From positions 1,116,001 to 1,180,000 of the forward strand of contig NZ_JAPDHU010000002.1 in assembly GCF_031921685.1 (NCBI RefSeq): DNA of 64,000 nt, read 5' to 3'. Source of the DNA: Terripilifer sp031921685. GTDB lineage: Bacteria > Pseudomonadota > Alphaproteobacteria > Rhizobiales > Beijerinckiaceae. Positions 52,427-60,344 of the stretch are shown here, piece after piece (position 1 is the first letter of the stretch; each line of letters begins with the position of its first letter). A model generated the notes under the pieces. It was not told the DNA's origin and made no database searches. It saw nothing but the letters and a program-made list of their open reading frames with translations. Position numbers and translations under genes: made by a program.

Positions 52427-53331
52427 GGGGCGAAACTCCCAACCCGCGCATAGCGCCCCGGCGGCTGTCCCACATGGCGGCTGAAGGCGGTACTAAAGGT
52501 GCTTGCCGAGCCATAGCCGATACGCCGCGCCACTTCATCGAGCGCCATGTCCGTGCCCCGCAAAAGATCCTTGGCGACCGCCATGCGCCACGTCAGCAGA
52601 TATTCCATCGGCCGCAGGCCGACGGTTCGGGTGAAGCGGTCGAAGAAAGCCGAGCGCGACATGCCGGCCTCTTCGGCAAGCTTCTCCACCGTCCAAGCCT
52701 GCTCGGGATCGCCATGCATCCGCCTGATCGCGATGGCGATCCGCGCATCGGCAAGGCCGCGCAGCAGCCCGGGCGGGGCCTTCTTGCCTTGGGTGGCGCG
52801 CAGGGCTTCGACCAGCAGCACTTCGACGAGACGGGTCAGCACGAGATTGCGGCCGGCCTGTTGCGCGGCCGCCTCCTCGCCGACGAGGCGCACCAGCACC
52901 GAGAGCCGCTGCGCGTCGCGCACATGAACGATCACCGGCAGCAACGACACCAAAAGCGCTGCATCGGGAGAGTCGAAAACGAAATAGCCACCGAGCAGAC
53001 GCACGTCGGGCGGCCCGTCAGGCCGGCCATGGCGCACTTCCTCCGTCGGTGCCGGCGCGACCTTGGGGTCGATGGATCGCGGCGACACAGTGTCGAAGCT
53101 CGACATGGTGAAGGCAGGTGTCGCCGGCAGCAGCACGAAGTCGCCCGCCTCCAGGCTGATCGGCTCCTCGCCATCGACGGCCAGGCGGCAGCGCCCCTCG
53201 ATCACCGCGCAAAAGCCCGGCTGATCGAACGCCGAATAGCGCACGCCCCAGCGCCCGGCGCCGCTGATCCCTTTTGAGAAGACCGCGCGGGGCCGCAGCA
53301 GTTCGATGACTTGAGACAGCGGATCGGTCAT
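52423..53331 (-). CDS. AraC-family transcriptional regulator with cupin sensor domain
   Basis: 302 residues. The N-terminal cupin-like domain (FDQPGFCAVIEGRCRLAVDG ... LEAGDFVLLPATPAF) senses a small ligand. The C-terminal DNA-binding domain carries two helix-turn-helix units (WTVEKLAEEAGMSRSAFFDR; MALDEVARRIGYGSASTFST) ending FSRHVGQPPGRYA. It is divergent from a short-chain dehydrogenase across 98 bp that contain a perfect inverted repeat, an arrangement typical of a regulator controlling the dehydrogenase. Downstream it is coupled by GTGA overlap to the uncharacterised gene ending at 51569. Confidence 0.9.
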   Translation of the reverse strand: MTDPLSQVIELLRPRAVFSKGISGAGRWGVRYSAFDQPGFCAVIEGRCRLAVDGEEPISLEAGDFVLLPATPAFTMSSFDTVSPRSIDPKVAPAPTEEVRHGRPDGPPDVRLLGGYFVFDSPDAALLVSLLPVIVHVRDAQRLSVLVRLVGEEAAAQQAGRNLVLTRLVEVLLVEALRATQGKKAPPGLLRGLADARIAIAIRRMHGDPEQAWTVEKLAEEAGMSRSAFFDRFTRTVGLRPMEYLLTWRMAVAKDLLRGTDMALDEVARRIGYGSASTFSTAFSRHVGQPPGRYARVGSFAP

Positions 53332-53332
53332 T

Positions 53333-53382
53333 TCAGGACTATTGCCAATTAAATTTGGACTTCTGATTGATGATAGTCCTGA
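53333..53382. promoter_or_regulatory. operator-like inverted repeats between AraC regulator and SDR
   Basis: TCAGGACTAT 53333-53342 and ATAGTCCTGA 53373-53382 are perfect 10-bp inverted arms with centres 40 bp apart. Between them CCAATTAAATTTGG 53345-53358 is a second near-palindrome. They occupy the short divergent promoter region, so they are probably the binding site through which the regulator controls itself and the SDR gene. Confidence 0.55.
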
Positions 53383-53429
53383 TCTTGAAGGTTATTTCCC
53401 CCTCGTCAACCCCAGAGAGGAGCTTTCCT

Positions 53430-54173
53430 ATGAAGACCGTTTTGATCACCGGCTGTTCGTCCGGCTACGGCCTCGCGACCGCCCGCCACTTCCGTGCCCA
53501 GGGGTGGAAGGTGATCGCCACCATGCGCACCCCGCGGGAGGACATTCTGCCTGCCTCAGAACGCCTGCTGGTGCTGCCGCTCGACGTCACCAAGCCCGAG
53601 AGCATAGCGGCGACGCTCGAGCGCAGCGGGCCGATCGACGTGCTCGTCAACAATGCCGGCATCGGCGTGGTCGGCGCTTTCGAGGCGACGCCAATGGCCC
53701 ATGTGCGCAAAGTGTTCGAGACCAACACGTTTGGCGTGATGGCGATGACCCAGGCGGTGATCCCGCAGTTTCGCGCCCGCAGATCGGGCGTGATCGTCAA
53801 CGTCACCTCCAGCGTCACGCTCACGCCGATGCCGCTGGCAGCCGCCTACACGGCCAGCAAAATGGCCATCGAAGGTTTCACCGGCTCGCTCGCCCACGAG
53901 CTTCAAGCCTTCGGTGTCAGCGTCAAACTGGTGGAGCCTGGTTACGCACCGACCACCCGCTTCGCTGAGAATACCGACGTGCGCGTCGAGGACCTGATCC
54001 CCGAGGCCTATGCGGCCTTCGCGCAACCGATCTTCGCCGGATTTGCGAAGCCGGCGCTGGTGACGAAGGAAACGGACGTTGCTGAGGCCGTGTGGGAGGC
54101 CGCCAATGATGTCTCAGGACAATTGCGTTTCCCGGCCGGCGCCGACGCCGTGGCCTTGGCACGCGCCGGCTGA
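53430..54173 (+). CDS. short-chain dehydrogenase/reductase (classical SDR)
   Basis: 247 residues. The nucleotide-binding TGCSSGYG is at 7-14, NNAG follows the second half-Rossmann, Ser is in VTSSVT and the YxxxK pair is Y140/K144 (YTASK). These complete the catalytic set. The residues after the second strand (ATMRTPRED) favour NADP(H). ATG 53430 follows GAGAGGAG. It is probably controlled by the divergent AraC regulator. The substrate is not evident from the sequence. Confidence 0.92.
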   Translation: MKTVLITGCSSGYGLATARHFRAQGWKVIATMRTPREDILPASERLLVLPLDVTKPESIAATLERSGPIDVLVNNAGIGVVGAFEATPMAHVRKVFETNTFGVMAMTQAVIPQFRARRSGVIVNVTSSVTLTPMPLAAAYTASKMAIEGFTGSLAHELQAFGVSVKLVEPGYAPTTRFAENTDVRVEDLIPEAYAAFAQPIFAGFAKPALVTKETDVAEAVWEAANDVSGQLRFPAGADAVALARAG

Positions 54174-54205
54174 GAGCGGAAGCAAATTACGCAGCAAAAT
54201 CAAAC

Positions 54206-54231
54206 GAGCGGCGCCCACAAGCGCCGTTCGC
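54206..54231 (+). terminator. hairpin after the SDR gene
   Basis: CGAGCGGCGC and GCGCCGTTCG pair over 10 bp (one G-T pair) around CCACAA, followed by CTTTGCTATT. The T-run is weak, so it may be a partial terminator or an mRNA-end structure between SDR and the toxin-antitoxin pair. Confidence 0.45.
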
Positions 54232-54260
54232 TTTGCTATTGGCACTCTGGGGAATTTTTC

Positions 54261-54300
54261 TTTCTTTAGGCATTTAATTGATATATTATTTCCAAAGAAA
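54261..54300 (+). promoter_or_regulatory. AT-rich promoter with inverted repeat for the Xre-RES operon
   Basis: TTTCTTTAGG 54261-54270 and CCAAAGAAA 54292-54300 form inverted arms around GATATATTATT, which contains a TATTAT -10-like hexamer. The ribosome binding site AAAGGA follows directly. Antitoxins of this class usually bind palindromes at their own promoter, so autoregulation is likely but inferred. Confidence 0.4.
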
Positions 54301-54310
54301 GGATTTATCC

Positions 54311-54694
54311 ATGCCTGCCCCTGACCTCTCGCCCTCCGCATCGCCAAAAGCCGGCGGCGTCATCACCCGGGCCGTCGTCCGGGCGGCGGATCAACTGGAT
54401 GTCACCGCCCGTGTCCTGGCGCTCGTCATCGGTGTCAGCGAGGCGACGGTGTCGCGCATGAAACGGGGCGAGTTCGGGCTTGAACCCGGCACGAAACCCT
54501 TCGAGCTGGCCGTCCTCTTCGTGCGCCTGTTTCGTTCGCTCGATTCCATCGTCGGCGGCGACACGCAGGTGGCCGCGCGCTGGCTGGCCAATCCCAACAC
54601 CGCGCTCGACGCCCGGCCGATCGACAAAGTGCAAACCATCAGCGGACTCCTCGATGTCATCGCCTATCTGGACGCGCGTCGCGCTCTCGTCTGA
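54311..54694 (+). CDS. Xre/MbcA/ParS-type antitoxin (DUF2384)
   Basis: 127 residues. The N-terminal helix-turn-helix (LALVIGVSEATVSRMKRGEF) is followed by the MbcA/ParS-like toxin-binding domain (ELAVLFVRLFRSLDSIVGGD, then ARWLANPNTALDARP, ending GLLDVIAYLDARRALV). It should neutralise the downstream RES toxin and repress their promoter. ATG 54311 has AAAGGA upstream. It overlaps the toxin gene by 41 bases, as usual for co-translated pairs. Confidence 0.9.
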   Translation: MPAPDLSPSASPKAGGVITRAVVRAADQLDVTARVLALVIGVSEATVSRMKRGEFGLEPGTKPFELAVLFVRLFRSLDSIVGGDTQVAARWLANPNTALDARPIDKVQTISGLLDVIAYLDARRALV

Positions 54695-55430
54695 GTTTCG
54701 CAGCTTCGACGGTGTATGCTGGCGGCTTGTCGAGGCGCAGCACCGCGTCTCCACGCTGAAGCTGACCGATACGCTTGCCGAGCAGGCTCTGCTTGAGGAT
54801 TTGATCGAAGCGACCAAGCCGGCAATCCCGCCGGAATGCCGGCACCTCGACTTCCTGTTGGCGACACCCTTCCGCTATGGCGCCCTCTATCCCCGCGGCT
54901 CGCGCTTCCGGCGCGCCGGGCGCACGCCCGGCCTTTATTATGCATCCGAAAGCGCCACGACGGCGGTTGCCGAGATGGCTTTCTACCGCCTCCTGTTCTT
55001 CGCCGAGTCGCCGGCCACGCCCTGGCCCTCCAATGCCGCCGAATACACCGCGTTTTCCGCCGGCATCTCAACGGCCCGTCTTCTCGATCTCACCAGCGCG
55101 CCGCTGTCGGCCGACGCTGCGATCTGGATCGATCCCATCGATTACGCTGGCTGTCAGGCCTTCGCCGATGCCGCGAGAACAGCCGATGCGGATGTGATCC
55201 GCTACCAGTCGGTGCGCGATCCCGCCCGAGGTTCCAATCTGGCGATCCTGACGTGCCGGACATTTTCTCAAACCGCGCCGGTCAGCCGCCAGACTTGGCG
55301 GATTCGTCTGAACACATCAGGCATCCAAGCTCTGTGCGAGTTTCCGCAACAGGCGCTGGAATTTCCGCGCGACGCCTTCGCGGCCGATCGACGGATTGCC
55401 ACTCTGAATTGGGAGCGCAAACGCGCTTAA
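54654..55430 (+). CDS. RES-domain toxin (predicted NAD+-degrading)
   Basis: 258 residues from ATG 54654 in the frame overlapping the antitoxin gene. The RES fold begins with GVCWRLVEAQH. The conserved Arg is in YPRGSRFRRAG, Tyr-Tyr in GLYYASESATTAVAEMAFYR, which also carries the conserved Glu, and a Ser lies in the C-terminal part. Characterised RES toxins such as MbcT break down NAD+ and arrest growth; that activity is inferred here. No obvious inactivating change is seen. Its stop TAA is followed directly by a perfect 15-bp hairpin of the interspersed repeat family. Confidence 0.88.
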   Translation: MSSPIWTRVALSSEFRSFDGVCWRLVEAQHRVSTLKLTDTLAEQALLEDLIEATKPAIPPECRHLDFLLATPFRYGALYPRGSRFRRAGRTPGLYYASESATTAVAEMAFYRLLFFAESPATPWPSNAAEYTAFSAGISTARLLDLTSAPLSADAAIWIDPIDYAGCQAFADAARTADADVIRYQSVRDPARGSNLAILTCRTFSQTAPVSRQTWRIRLNTSGIQALCEFPQQALEFPRDAFAADRRIATLNWERKRA

Positions 55431-55464
55431 GCAAGATCACGTTTCTTCCGAAACGTGATCTTGC
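55431..55464. repeat. palindromic element, core hairpin only, perfect stem
   Basis: GCAAGATCACGTTTC 55431-55445, loop TTCC, GAAACGTGATCTTGC 55450-55464: a perfect 15-bp stem of the same family as copies A to D, without the linker and second hairpin. It starts immediately after the toxin stop codon and lies between convergent genes, where it could terminate transcription in both directions. Confidence 0.8.
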
Positions 55465-55496
55465 AAAGGCTCATGCGTGGCATTGCACCTCTGGCA

Positions 55497-56684
55497 TCAA
55501 GCTTGTTGCGGCTGCGCCATCGATCTGCGCACCCCCAGCGCCAGCCACACGCCGAGCGTCGCCGCCAGACCGCCGATCAAGAACACGCTCGAATAACCGG
55601 AATAATCCGCCAGCACGCCCACCACCGGCCCGGTCGCACCATAGGCAAGATCCTGGAAGGCGGCGAAGCCACCGACCGCCGTGCCGCGCAGATGCGGCGG
55701 CACTTGCTTGACGACTTCCGAGCCCATCGACGGAAACACCATCGAACAGCCAAGCCCAGTCAGCAGGGCACCGACGAGCGCCAGCTCCGGCCCAGGCGCC
55801 AGCCACAGCAGATACTGGCCGCAGGCTTCCACCGCGAGCGAGACGGCGGCGACGCGGGTGCCGCCGATGCGATCGGGCAAGTGGCCCCAGAGCAAACGCA
55901 TGCCGACGAAACCGACGCCGAAAAAGGTGAGGCCGAGCCCGGCATAAGGCCAGCCGTGGCTCATCACATAGAGCGCGAAGAACGCGCCGAGTGCCGCGAA
56001 GCCGACGCCTTGCAGGCCAACGGCGGCACCGGCGCGCCAGATGCGGCCGATGATCCGCCAGAAGGGTTCGCGCTGGCCCGCTTGCAGCGCCACCGCCGGC
56101 AGCCAATGGATGCCGATCAGCCCGACCAGCGGCAGAGCCGTGCACACCATCATGAGACCGGAAAAACCGATGTGGTCAAGCAAAGCCAGGCCCAGTGGGC
56201 CACCAGCCGCGAAGGCGCCATACATGCCCATGCCGACGAGCGAGAGCACCTGGCCCGAGCGCCCATGACCCATGAGACCGATGGCCCAACCGACCATGGC
56301 CACCATGGCGAAGCTTTCACCCAGGCCCAGCAGCAGCCGCCCAGCGATCAGCACCGCGTAACGACCGGCGACCGGCAGTTGCGGCAAGCCGGCGAGCAAG
56401 CAGATCAGGCCGGCGATCGCATAGAGGACGAGGCCGCGCTGCATGACGAGCTTGCCGCCGAGTTTGTCAGTGAACGCGCCGGCCTGGCCGCGCGTGACGA
56501 TCGTCGAGAGAAAGGCAATGCCGACCGCGAGGCCGCCATAGGCATTGCTCAGATTGAGATCGTTGACGACGTAGAGCGACACCGCCGGCAGCGACATCGC
56601 CACCGCTAGGTAAGAGAGAAACAACGCCCCCGTCAGAACGAGAACGTGACGATAGGCAAGATCAGGATGAACAATCGCAGACAT
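55497..56684 (-). CDS. MFS transporter, YhhS/YfcJ-like
   Basis: 395 residues from ATG 56684 with twelve predicted helices. LSYLAVAMSLPAVSLYVVNDL, then GLAVGIAFLSTIVTRGQAGAFTDKLGGK (motif A region), then AGRLLLGLGESFAMVAMVGWAIG, recall the YhhS/YfcJ group (sugar or drug exporters). GGAG precedes the start; a frame back to 56759 exists but adds non-family residues. It sits between the RES toxin gene (convergent) and the O-methyltransferase (same strand, 149 bp upstream). The substrate is unknown. Confidence 0.87.
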   Translation of the reverse strand: MSAIVHPDLAYRHVLVLTGALFLSYLAVAMSLPAVSLYVVNDLNLSNAYGGLAVGIAFLSTIVTRGQAGAFTDKLGGKLVMQRGLVLYAIAGLICLLAGLPQLPVAGRYAVLIAGRLLLGLGESFAMVAMVGWAIGLMGHGRSGQVLSLVGMGMYGAFAAGGPLGLALLDHIGFSGLMMVCTALPLVGLIGIHWLPAVALQAGQREPFWRIIGRIWRAGAAVGLQGVGFAALGAFFALYVMSHGWPYAGLGLTFFGVGFVGMRLLWGHLPDRIGGTRVAAVSLAVEACGQYLLWLAPGPELALVGALLTGLGCSMVFPSMGSEVVKQVPPHLRGTAVGGFAAFQDLAYGATGPVVGVLADYSGYSSVFLIGGLAATLGVWLALGVRRSMAQPQQA

Positions 56685-56833
56685 GTCTGCACACTCCAGA
56701 TGGACATCGATGGAGTGCGCCGGATGCAAGCCAACGCACTGCCGAACGAGGTCGGTCAATGCGTTGGTTGACGTGAACGCTTACGGCTGCGGGGCAGCGG
56801 TGAACTTGTGAGAGGCGATCAGCCGAGCCGAGA

Positions 56834-57499
56834 TCAACCAAGCCGCATGGACAGCTCGACATCCCCGCCAAAAGCCGTCGACATATAGCCCCTGCCGGGC
56901 GCACGCACGTGCTTGAGATAATCGGGACAATAGTCGGCATTGTCGGCGACGATGAAGGCGCCGGGCCTGAGGCGGCTTTCCACCAGGCTCAACACATCGG
57001 GATAAAGCGCCTTGGCGCCATCGAGCAGCAGGAGGTCGATCGTCGCGGGGAGATCGACACTCAGCGTTTGCAGCGCATCGCCTTCACGGATTTCGACCAG
57101 ATCGATGAGGCCGCCGGCGCTGAGATTGTCGCGCGCGCGGGCGATCTTCGAGGGTTCGAACTCGCTGGTGATCAGGCGGCCACCACCGTTGTCGCGCAGC
57201 GCCGCCGCCAGATGCAGAGTCGAAATGCCAAACGACGTGCCGAATTCGACGATCGAACGCGCCCGCGCGCCACGGGCCAGCATGTAGAGCAGCGCGCCCG
57301 TCTCGCGCGACACCGGCAGCGGCAAGTCCTTCAGCCGGCCGTAAAGATCGAGATAGTCGGTTTTGCTGCGCATGAGGCGCGCCCGCTCTTCCGACGAAAG
57401 GTCGCTCACGAAGGCGCTCATCGCCGGCTGCGCTGCGTCAGCTTCGCTGAACAGCCGGTCGAGCAGCGGGGCCAGCGGCGTGGTGGTCAGGGTGGTCAT
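56834..57499 (-). CDS. O-methyltransferase (class I, MT-24/COMT-like)
   Basis: 221 residues: a helical N-terminus, then the SAM-binding SIVEFGTSFGISTLHLA (motif I), RLITSEFEPSKIARAR, and the DLLLLDGAKALYPDVLSLVE metal/catalytic region with Asp, then FIVADNADY. This matches small cation-dependent O-methyltransferases acting on catechol-like or polyketide substrates. It is divergent from a TetR regulator, 97 bp apart, which probably controls it. The actual acceptor is unknown. Confidence 0.88.
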   Translation of the reverse strand: MTTLTTTPLAPLLDRLFSEADAAQPAMSAFVSDLSSEERARLMRSKTDYLDLYGRLKDLPLPVSRETGALLYMLARGARARSIVEFGTSFGISTLHLAAALRDNGGGRLITSEFEPSKIARARDNLSAGGLIDLVEIREGDALQTLSVDLPATIDLLLLDGAKALYPDVLSLVESRLRPGAFIVADNADYCPDYLKHVRAPGRGYMSTAFGGDVELSMRLG

Positions 57500-57596
57500 A
57501 AGAAGGTCTCCGGGGCGGCCCGAACAGGGCCTTGCGTCGACGAAGAAAATACGAATAATCCTTCAGGTTTTCCATTCGCATTGCCGCGCCCGTCCC

Positions 57597-58223
57597 ATGA
57601 CCGACCGCCCAAGCACTTCTATTTCCTCGCGAAAATCACCCAAGCAGGCCCGCTCGGCCGATCTCATCTCCGCCGTTCTCGAAGCGGCTGTTCAGGTTTT
57701 GACGAGCGAAGGCGCGCAGCGTTTCACCACCACCCGCGTGGCCGAAAAGGCCGGCGTCAGCGTCGGCTCGCTCTACCAATATTTCCCCAACAAGGCGGCG
57801 ATCCTCTTCCGCCTGCAAAGCGACGAATGGCGCCAGACCAGCGACCTGCTGCGCGCGATTCTCGAAGACACCGGCAAGCCGCCACCGGCGCGGCTGCGCG
57901 CCCTCGTCCATGCCTTCATCCGCTCGGAATGCGAAGAGGCCGCCATCCGCGGCGCGCTCGATGATGCCGCACCGCTCTATCGCGACGCGCCGGAAGCGCG
58001 CGAAGCCAAGGAGAGAGGCGCGCGCACGATGCAAGATTTCATGCGCGAAGCCCTGCCCCAACAGCCGGACGCCAAACGCATTCTCGTCGCCGACGTGATC
58101 ACCACGACATTGAGCGCGGTGGGCAAGCAATTCTCCTCAAGCCCGCGCGCGGCTGAGGAAATCGAAACCTACGCCGAGGCGGTGGCCGATATGCTGTGTG
58201 CTTATCTCAAGGATCTCGGGTGA
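57597..58223 (+). CDS. TetR-family transcriptional regulator
   Basis: 208 residues. The N-terminal DNA-binding domain is SADLISAVLEAAVQVL followed by FTTTRVAEKAGVSVGSLYQYFPNKAAILF, the classic TetR helix-turn-helix. The C-terminal ligand-binding domain ends ADMLCAYLKDL. It is divergent from the O-methyltransferase gene, and the intergenic sequence holds a weak ACGAAT/ATTCGC inverted pair about 17 bases apart. It is probably a local repressor; the ligand is unknown. The start at ATG 57597 fits the family, although no strong ribosome binding site is seen. Confidence 0.9.
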   Translation: MTDRPSTSISSRKSPKQARSADLISAVLEAAVQVLTSEGAQRFTTTRVAEKAGVSVGSLYQYFPNKAAILFRLQSDEWRQTSDLLRAILEDTGKPPPARLRALVHAFIRSECEEAAIRGALDDAAPLYRDAPEAREAKERGARTMQDFMREALPQQPDAKRILVADVITTTLSAVGKQFSSSPRAAEEIETYAEAVADMLCAYLKDLG

Positions 58224-58305
58224 TCACGCCTGCCTGGTCTTGCGCGGCGAGCCTATCGATAGTCTCAGTCAACATTCAACCGGACGATATTGAAAGCGAC
58301 GACAG

Positions 58306-58641
58306 ATGGACGGTGTTCGAAACTACGAGCAACTCTACGCTTCTCTCGATCAAGAAAATGACCTGTCCAAACTCGTTTTTTTGAAAATCCTGTTGCAGAG
58401 AGCGTCGCTCCTCATTGAGCACTCTGGGGACGATGACGCGAAACGTTGCATTCGAACGTACAACCTATTCTTGCAAAAGCAGCTTCTATCACCGGCAGAT
58501 TTGGATGAGGCAAAAGAGAATTTTCTAAACTATGGAGATGAGGACAGTTTGCAGCCACCGCATCTGGAATATTATTATGCGATGCCGCTCCTCTTGGCTG
58601 CAGGTGACGTCTGCGCTTCTCGACACGAAAAACCTCTATGA
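58306..58641 (+). CDS. small helical protein of unknown function, possibly frameshifted at its 3' end
   Basis: 111 residues, mostly helical (DLSKLVFLKILLQRASLLIE; RTYNLFLQKQLLSPADLDEA), with lower G+C than the flanking genes. The frame ends CASRHEKPL and then TGA. The +1 frame from about 58605 continues ALLDTKNLYEIDVREVSEHL to a stop at 58756, with plausible amino-acid use. Shifting by one base would give a protein of about 149 residues. No family is recognised. Either the long form was broken by a single-base insertion, or the overlap is chance. Confidence 0.5.
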   Translation: MDGVRNYEQLYASLDQENDLSKLVFLKILLQRASLLIEHSGDDDAKRCIRTYNLFLQKQLLSPADLDEAKENFLNYGDEDSLQPPHLEYYYAMPLLLAAGDVCASRHEKPL

Positions 58642-58782
58642 GATTGACGTCCGCGAAGTCTCCGAACATCTGACGTCCCATGCCGCCAGCAACACGCCGT
58701 TTCGTCTGCTGTCCGAACTTCTCCATGGCCCAGCATGGCCCAAGGCTTATCGCTGAAGTTAATCGCCGCAGCCGGACCGCTA

Positions 58783-59583
58783 TCACACTCGCCCGATCTT
58801 GTGCCTATTGACGAGAGACGCCGCCAGTTCCTCGAACAGCAGATCGAGCTGCCCCGCCAGCATATCCATGCCGCCGATATTGCGCAGCCCGCGCGCCGCA
58901 GCGCGTTGTTGCAAACGAGACGGCGACGGTTCGGCGATTACATCGGCGACGAAAGCGTCGGCATTCGCCTGCGCCAGATCGAACGGCGATAGATCGTCTT
59001 CGTTGAGGCCCAGCGCCGTCGCATTGATGAGAAGGTCATAGTCGCCAAGCGTGCCGGGCGGCCTGCGTAGGGCCATGGTGCCGGTGCGAACGGCAAGATC
59101 GATGGCTTTCTCATAAGCCGGATCGTAGATGTCGAGCGCGGCGATGCCCGCAGCCGAAAGCGCCGCCGCAATGCCTTTGCCAGCGCCGCCGGCCCCCGCC
59201 ATGAAGCCGCGCCGTCCTTTTGGATCGAAGCCGGCCACGTGCATCGCGCGCACCATGCCGACGCCATCGGTCATCGCACCACGCCACTGGCCGTCGTCAC
59301 CGCGCGTAACGAGATTGGCCGCGCCGGCGATTTCAGCCTGCGCGTCGAGATAAGCGCAATGTTTGATCGCTTGCGCCTTGAAGGGAACCGTGACGATCAC
59401 GCCGGCCACGTCATCGCGGCCGAGCAGTGCCGAAAAGGTGGCGTCGAAATCATCCAACGGCAGTTCGACGGGAACCACTTCAAGATCGATGCCCGCCGCC
59501 GCATAGCGCGGATTGAGCAAAGCCGGCGCCTTCACCTGCACGACCGGATTGCCGACGATGGGCGCCAACATGAGGTTCTCCAT
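58783..59583 (-). CDS. shikimate dehydrogenase-like (AroE paralogue) with altered substrate site
   Basis: 266 residues with the two-domain AroE fold: catalytic Lys69 in VIVTVPFK, Asp106 in GAMTDGVG, and the NADP-binding loop GAGGAGKGIAAAL. The N-terminal shikimate-carboxylate motif, normally S.SP..HN, reads VKAPALLN here: both serines are replaced (Val17, Ala19) and the usual Asn before TD is Met. It is therefore unlikely to be the main biosynthetic AroE. It more likely acts on quinate, aminoshikimate or another substrate. The start ATG 59583 has only a weak ribosome binding site. Confidence 0.85.
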   Translation of the reverse strand: MENLMLAPIVGNPVVQVKAPALLNPRYAAAGIDLEVVPVELPLDDFDATFSALLGRDDVAGVIVTVPFKAQAIKHCAYLDAQAEIAGAANLVTRGDDGQWRGAMTDGVGMVRAMHVAGFDPKGRRGFMAGAGGAGKGIAAALSAAGIAALDIYDPAYEKAIDLAVRTGTMALRRPPGTLGDYDLLINATALGLNEDDLSPFDLAQANADAFVADVIAEPSPSRLQQRAAARGLRNIGGMDMLAGQLDLLFEELAASLVNRHKIGRV

Positions 59584-59709
59584 TCGAGCCGCCCTCGCGG
59601 CTTCCCCTGCATGTGCGCCTTTACAGTATACCCGTCAACAACACGTCTTCATGCGCGCCAAGAATGCCGGACCGATGCGCGACACCGCGCATCGATCCGA
59701 TCGGATGAA

Positions 59710-60039
59710 TTATTTGTAGGTCATCGTGCTGACGGCGCAGACGTCGACATTCTTGTTGATGACTTCATCGCCATCCGAGAACACGGCCTTGAAGTCGAAT
59801 CGGCAACCGCCGCTGCCATCGTCGATATCGACAGGCTGCGTTTCGCCGGGCTCCACTGAATCACCGCCGAGGATGTTTTCTTCCCAGCTGTTCTTGTTCA
59901 CACGCGATGCATAGAACTCTTTCAGCGTCTTCTTCGTGTTGTTGATGATGTCGACATTCCGGTCAGCGGCGGCAGCCGGAAGCGAAGTCATAAAAAGGCC
60001 GGCCACAAGGCCAGCCATGAGAGCAGTACGTACGATCAT
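59710..60039 (-). CDS. small exported protein of unknown function
   Basis: 109 residues from ATG 60039, behind GGGAAAG: a signal peptide (ALMAGLVAGLFMTSLPAAAA), then a compact domain with NVDIINNTKKTLKEFYASR, WEENILGG, VEPGETQPVDIDDGSGGCRFD and the end VDVCAVSTMTYK. Two Cys residues could pair in the periplasm. Proteins of this pattern are common in alphaproteobacteria, and I recall them carrying unreliable enzyme names in databases; no function is known to me. It may act at the cell envelope. Confidence 0.7.
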   Translation of the reverse strand: MIVRTALMAGLVAGLFMTSLPAAAADRNVDIINNTKKTLKEFYASRVNKNSWEENILGGDSVEPGETQPVDIDDGSGGCRFDFKAVFSDGDEVINKNVDVCAVSTMTYK

Positions 60040-60344
60040 AGTCTTTCCCAGCCCACTATAGTTCGAGAAGCGACACACCGATTTAAGATGTGGCGCGACT
60101 CCGCTGGTAGCAGAAGCGCTTGCACGAACAAGCGACATCCGCTCTTCGTGAACAGAAGTCGCGACGAAGCGATGAAAAAAGAAACGCCCGTCGCAAAACG
60201 ACTGAAAACAGCCCGCAACTTGTCGTGCCACGTATCAACTCAATCGAAGAAAATTTATCGAGCGACGAGCGATCGTCCTATCGAAGAAGCACACGCCGAA
60301 CGGAAATTGAGATGATATGTCTCGCTGTCCCGTTCGCGGCTTCC
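60040..60344. other. 305-bp intergenic region, nothing recognised
   Basis: It lies between the small exported-protein gene (minus strand, starting at 60039) and the 3' end of tpiA. It must carry the promoter of the exported-protein gene. Short open frames on the plus strand have no family similarity or ribosome binding site. No repeat, terminator stem or RNA gene could be supported. Confidence 0.5.

Noticed and set aside
57155..57180. T-arm-like GGTTCGAACTC as part of a tRNA gene
   Set aside because: It lies within the O-methyltransferase coding sequence and has no matching acceptor, D or anticodon arms.
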